From Vaginella massiliensis (GTDB lineage Bacteria > Bacteroidota > Bacteroidia > Flavobacteriales > Weeksellaceae), in NCBI RefSeq assembly GCF_900089075.1, contig NZ_LT593746.1, positions 62,967 to 126,966 of the forward strand: a DNA stretch of 64,000 nucleotides, in the 5' to 3' direction. Positions 61,661-64,000 of this stretch are shown here, piece after piece. Positions within the stretch are counted from its first letter, which is position 1; each line of letters starts with the position of its first letter. A program made the translations under genes and the position numbers. The notes beneath the pieces are model-generated. The model was not told the origin of the DNA and did not search any database. It saw nothing but the letters and a program-made list of their open reading frames with translations.

Positions 61661-62849
61661 AAATCTTATCGATAAGTTGTTTCGTAAGAACCTCAGTTTT
61701 TTACGTCTAATTTCGTTTCTCATTTTTTCGTTTATCGGGTTGTTTATCATGCTGTTTGCGATGAACTTGTATTTGGATTTGGCACCAAAATTTAAGGACA
61801 AATCCAACATTTGGAAAGGACAGTATCTGGTAATCAACAAAAAGATATCGGCTTTCCAAACCTTGAGCGGACAGCAAGCCAATTTCGATTCGGATGAATT
61901 GGAAGAGTTGAAAAATCAGGATTTTGTAAAAAACATCGGCACATTTCAAAGCAGTCAGTTCCCTGTAAAATTACAGATTAGCGGAATTGCTGGGATTAGA
62001 GGTTTTTCTACCGATTTGTTTTTGGAATCGATTCCGAACGACTTTCTCGATGTGGATCTTGCATCTTGGCAATGGAAAGAAGGCGATCGCACAATACCGA
62101 TCATTATTCCAAAAAATTACCTCAATCTGTACAATTTCGGATTTGCAAGTAGCCAAGGTTTGCCACAGGTTTCGGAGAGTTTGTTCAAACAAATTCCGTT
62201 TCAGATTGTGATTGGTAAAGGAGAACATCAACAAATTTACCTCGCTAAAATTGTGGATTTCACTAATAAAATTAATACCATTCTGGTTCCTGATCATTTT
62301 TTGACTTGGGCAAACGGTCATTTTTCTACCAAGAAAAATCTACAACCTTCGCGCATCATCATCGAAACAGTCGACCAAGCCAATCCCGCTACCTTGCACT
62401 ATTTGGAGCAACAGAATTACGACCTCAATCGAGATGAATTGAAAAATAATGAGGTGATGTTCTACCTGAAACTTGCTTTTGGGATTGTGGTGGGCATCGG
62501 ATTGATTATCATTTTGGCTTCGTTGTGGTTGTTGATCATCAATTTCCAATTGATTATCGAACGCAATCGAGAAAAACTAAGAGATTTACATTTTATTGGA
62601 TATTCACCAAAACAACTGATTTCGCCTTATATGAAATACGCCTTTGCGAGTTTGTTTTTTACGTTTTCCCTCGCATTGGTTGCGGTATTTTTGGCCATGA
62701 AATTTATACATCAACGGCTGAGCGACCTAGATTTAGATGAATCGAAGCATTTTGGCGTTGTGGTCGCGATTGGATTTGGAATGTTGGTTTTGCTGCTCTC
62801 ATTCAACTACCTGACGATAAGAAGTTCTATCCGCAAAAGTATATCATAA
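61644..62849 (+). CDS. FtsX/MacB-like ABC permease
   Basis: 401 aa. One N-terminal membrane segment (residues about 17-40), a long periplasmic domain (about 42-270), then three membrane segments near the C-terminus (AFGIVVGIGLIIILASLWLLII; YAFASLFFTFSLALVAVFLAM; VVVAIGFGMLVLLLSFNYL), the FtsX/LolC/MacB topology. The coupling-helix region is NFQLIIERNREKLRDLHFIGYSPKQL. It pairs with the preceding ATPase; the cargo is not known but lipoproteins are a reasonable guess given the type. Terminator follows. Confidence 0.88.
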   Translation: MWWNSKNLIDKLFRKNLSFLRLISFLIFSFIGLFIMLFAMNLYLDLAPKFKDKSNIWKGQYLVINKKISAFQTLSGQQANFDSDELEELKNQDFVKNIGTFQSSQFPVKLQISGIAGIRGFSTDLFLESIPNDFLDVDLASWQWKEGDRTIPIIIPKNYLNLYNFGFASSQGLPQVSESLFKQIPFQIVIGKGEHQQIYLAKIVDFTNKINTILVPDHFLTWANGHFSTKKNLQPSRIIIETVDQANPATLHYLEQQNYDLNRDELKNNEVMFYLKLAFGIVVGIGLIIILASLWLLIINFQLIIERNREKLRDLHFIGYSPKQLISPYMKYAFASLFFTFSLALVAVFLAMKFIHQRLSDLDLDESKHFGVVVAIGFGMLVLLLSFNYLTIRSSIRKSIS

Positions 62850-62879
62850 AAAAAGGTTTCCTTCAGAAACCTTTTTTTA
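62847..62879. terminator. Bidirectional terminator between permease and barrel gene
   Basis: AAAAAAAGGTTTC / GAAACCTTTTTTT with a CTTCA loop. Confidence 0.9.
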
Positions 62880-62898
62880 TGATGAGCTATGCAATGGG

Positions 62899-63432
62899 CT
62901 AGAATTTATATGCTGCTCCGATTCCTATTGTGCCGGCTGAACTCTTGTCTACATAGTTTCTGTTGTCGAACACATATTCATGACGAGAAGTAATGTTCTT
63001 GAAGAATCCAAAAAATGTAAATTGATCGAAATCGTATCCGATTTTTGGTTGAGCATAAAACCCTCCGTCTACATCACTGCTTAGCGAAACAGCGTATCCT
63101 AAATCTAATCCGGCGTAGAATGGATCTGCAAAATGATAGGTTGCAGAAGCAGCTACAGGCAAGAAACTTACATTGGCAAATTTAGATGTTCCTACGTTAT
63201 TGCTTTCGACATCTTTCCCTACAAAATGATCGAAGGCTATTGCACCACCAACTTTCAAATTATCAATCACTTCTACGCGATATGCAGCATCCACACCAAA
63301 ATTGAACGAATGCGTTTTTGAAATATCACCCGTTGGGAAACCTAAATGAACGCCCAATTCTAAACCTTCTTGAGCCTGAACGCCTAATGCCATTCCGAAG
63401 GAAAAAGCTAAACCTAAAACAATTTTTTTCAT
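62899..63432 (-). CDS. Small outer-membrane beta-barrel protein, paralogue A
   Basis: 177 aa. Signal peptide to GVQAQ (residue about 20); then repeated beta strands with FGVDAAY, DHFVGKD, AGLDLGYA and GGFYAQPKIGYDF motifs, ending with a C-terminal aromatic (GAAYKF). Similar layout to the following gene, about half the visible positions by eye. Function unknown; porin-like or adhesin-like role cannot be separated. Confidence 0.82.
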   Translation of the reverse strand: MKKIVLGLAFSFGMALGVQAQEGLELGVHLGFPTGDISKTHSFNFGVDAAYRVEVIDNLKVGGAIAFDHFVGKDVESNNVGTSKFANVSFLPVAASATYHFADPFYAGLDLGYAVSLSSDVDGGFYAQPKIGYDFDQFTFFGFFKNITSRHEYVFDNRNYVDKSSAGTIGIGAAYKF

Positions 63433-63475
63433 AATTTTTATATATATAATTTTTACAGAATCAAAAAAAATACCA

Positions 63476-63508
63476 TAAAAAAAGAGTAGTCACAAAACTA
63501 CTCTTTTC
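63476..63508 (-). terminator. Terminator after barrel paralogue B
   Basis: AAAGAGTAGT / ACTACTCTTT stem, T-rich tail on the minus strand. It separates the two barrel genes; no consensus promoter is seen for paralogue A after it. Confidence 0.8.
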
Positions 63509-63531
63509 TTATGATAATCAATTACGTTTTC

Positions 63532-64000
63532 TTAGAATTTGTATGCAACACCTACTCCTACCGAACCGATGTTCCAGTCGTTGGTGTATTTTACATTCAA
63601 GAGTTCGTATTCGTTTTTACCAGCTACTCCTTTGTAGAAACCGTAAACGTCAACTGCAGCTCCGCTATATCCTACTTTTGGTTGGTAATAGAAACCTCCA
63701 TCCATATTGTCTTTTGTAGCGAAAGCATATCCTAAGTCAGCTCCGACAAAGAAATTTTGAGTTGGATTAAATTTAGCTGAAGCTGCTAAAGGAATGAATC
63801 CAAAATCGTCTACATCATCTTTACCAATGAAGTGGTCGTAACCAGATGCTAAACCTAATTTGAAGTTTTGTGCAATTGGATAAAGGTACGCCACATCTAT
63901 ACCGATATTGAAACTTGATACATCACTCACATCACCTACAGGAATTCCGACATGAACTCCACCCTCAACACCAGTCGTTTGAGCGTTAACACCTGCGATA
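63532..64000 (-). CDS. Small outer-membrane beta-barrel protein, paralogue B, 5' end missing
   Basis: 156 codons visible; the frame runs past the window edge, so the start and most of the signal peptide are missing (the remaining IAGVNAQ is the end of a signal peptide). GVEGGVHVGIPVGDVS, FNIGIDVAY, DHFIGKDD, VGADLGYAFA, MDGGFYYQPKVGY and a final VAYKF match paralogue A in order. The two adjacent genes probably arose by tandem duplication. Confidence 0.82.
   Translation of the reverse strand, partial: IAGVNAQTTGVEGGVHVGIPVGDVSDVSSFNIGIDVAYLYPIAQNFKLGLASGYDHFIGKDDVDDFGFIPLAASAKFNPTQNFFVGADLGYAFATKDNMDGGFYYQPKVGYSGAAVDVYGFYKGVAGKNEYELLNVKYTNDWNIGSVGVGVAYKF

Overview
The window is a gene-dense, almost entirely housekeeping stretch of a Bacteroidota chromosome, most likely a flavobacterium of the Weeksellaceae type. 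This is inferred from several features. There are many candidate promoters of the Bacteroidetes sigma type (TAnnTTTG at -7). There are a type IX secretion substrate, a Bacteroidetes-type LptD, OmpA with thrombospondin type-3 repeats, DUF3078, and operon orders typical of flavobacteria: tig-clpP-clpX, yceD-rpmF-accB-accC, mreBCD-mrdA-rodA, ileS-dksA-like-lspA, and mutL-rhomboid-rhomboid. The sequence is AT-rich by eye; GC was not computed. No rRNA, CRISPR array, transposase, integrase or phage gene was seen, and no gene-free stretch exceeds 300 bases apart from the tRNA cluster region (54219-54788), which is fully described.

Layout. 1-3496 (+): end of a DUF3078 protein, hutI, yicC, gmk. 3531-10430 (-): NlpC/P60 peptidase, O-methyltransferase, acs, an M48 lipoprotein peptidase and mutS. 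10477-11013 (+): SpoU-type RNA methyltransferase. 11167-13108 (-): OmpA-family protein and folK. 13139-20905 (+): sppA, then the cell-shape operon mreB-mreC-mreD-mrdA-rodA, headed by a striking inverted repeat. 20944-24566 (-): a T9SS-sorted protein, a small Cys-rich membrane-tail protein and a thioredoxin-like lipoprotein-style protein. 24658-27990 (-): tig, clpP, clpX. 28123-35704 (-): lptD, ridA, a membrane protein, pdxA, yceD, rpmF, accB, accC. 35768-44250 (+): amidase, MCE/MlaD protein, a pair of HdrD-like Fe-S proteins, a conserved 158-aa protein, LemA, two TPM proteins, dgt. 44342-51691 (-): a six-gene run read mutL, rhomboid, rhomboid, EEP phosphatase/nuclease, HerA-like ATPase, exonuclease/GIY-YIG fusion. 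51956-52900 (+): EamA transporter. 52970-54218 (-): SDR and GNAT. 54397-54693 (+): three tRNA-Val(UAC). 54789-59244 (-): ileS, DksA-like, lspA. 59410-62849 (+): a lipoprotein plus an ABC ATPase/permease pair. 62899-64000 (-): two related small outer-membrane beta-barrel proteins, the second cut by the window edge.

Functionally the window concentrates on the envelope: wall elongation (Mre/PBP2/RodA), peptidoglycan hydrolysis (amidase, NlpC/P60), LPS export (LptD), phospholipid traffic (MCE), lipoprotein maturation (LspA), OmpA-type anchors and membrane proteolysis (SppA, rhomboids, M48). A second theme is protein quality control (Tig, ClpXP) and a third is mismatch repair and nucleotide metabolism (MutS, MutL, Gmk, Dgt).

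No obviously new defence or biosynthetic system stands out. The points most worth following are the near-perfect 23-bp inverted repeat at the mreB promoter, the orphan Fe-S electron-transfer pair, the T9SS substrate paired with a small protein carrying a motif-TM-basic tail, the lipoprotein/ABC operon at 59.4-62.8 kb, and a RodA with a large insertion. Several genes (clpX, lptD, rodA, lspA, mlaD, the exonuclease fusion, mutS) have no plausible ATG start. Promoter and terminator calls were made by eye from motif and hairpin matches and have not been scored statistically.
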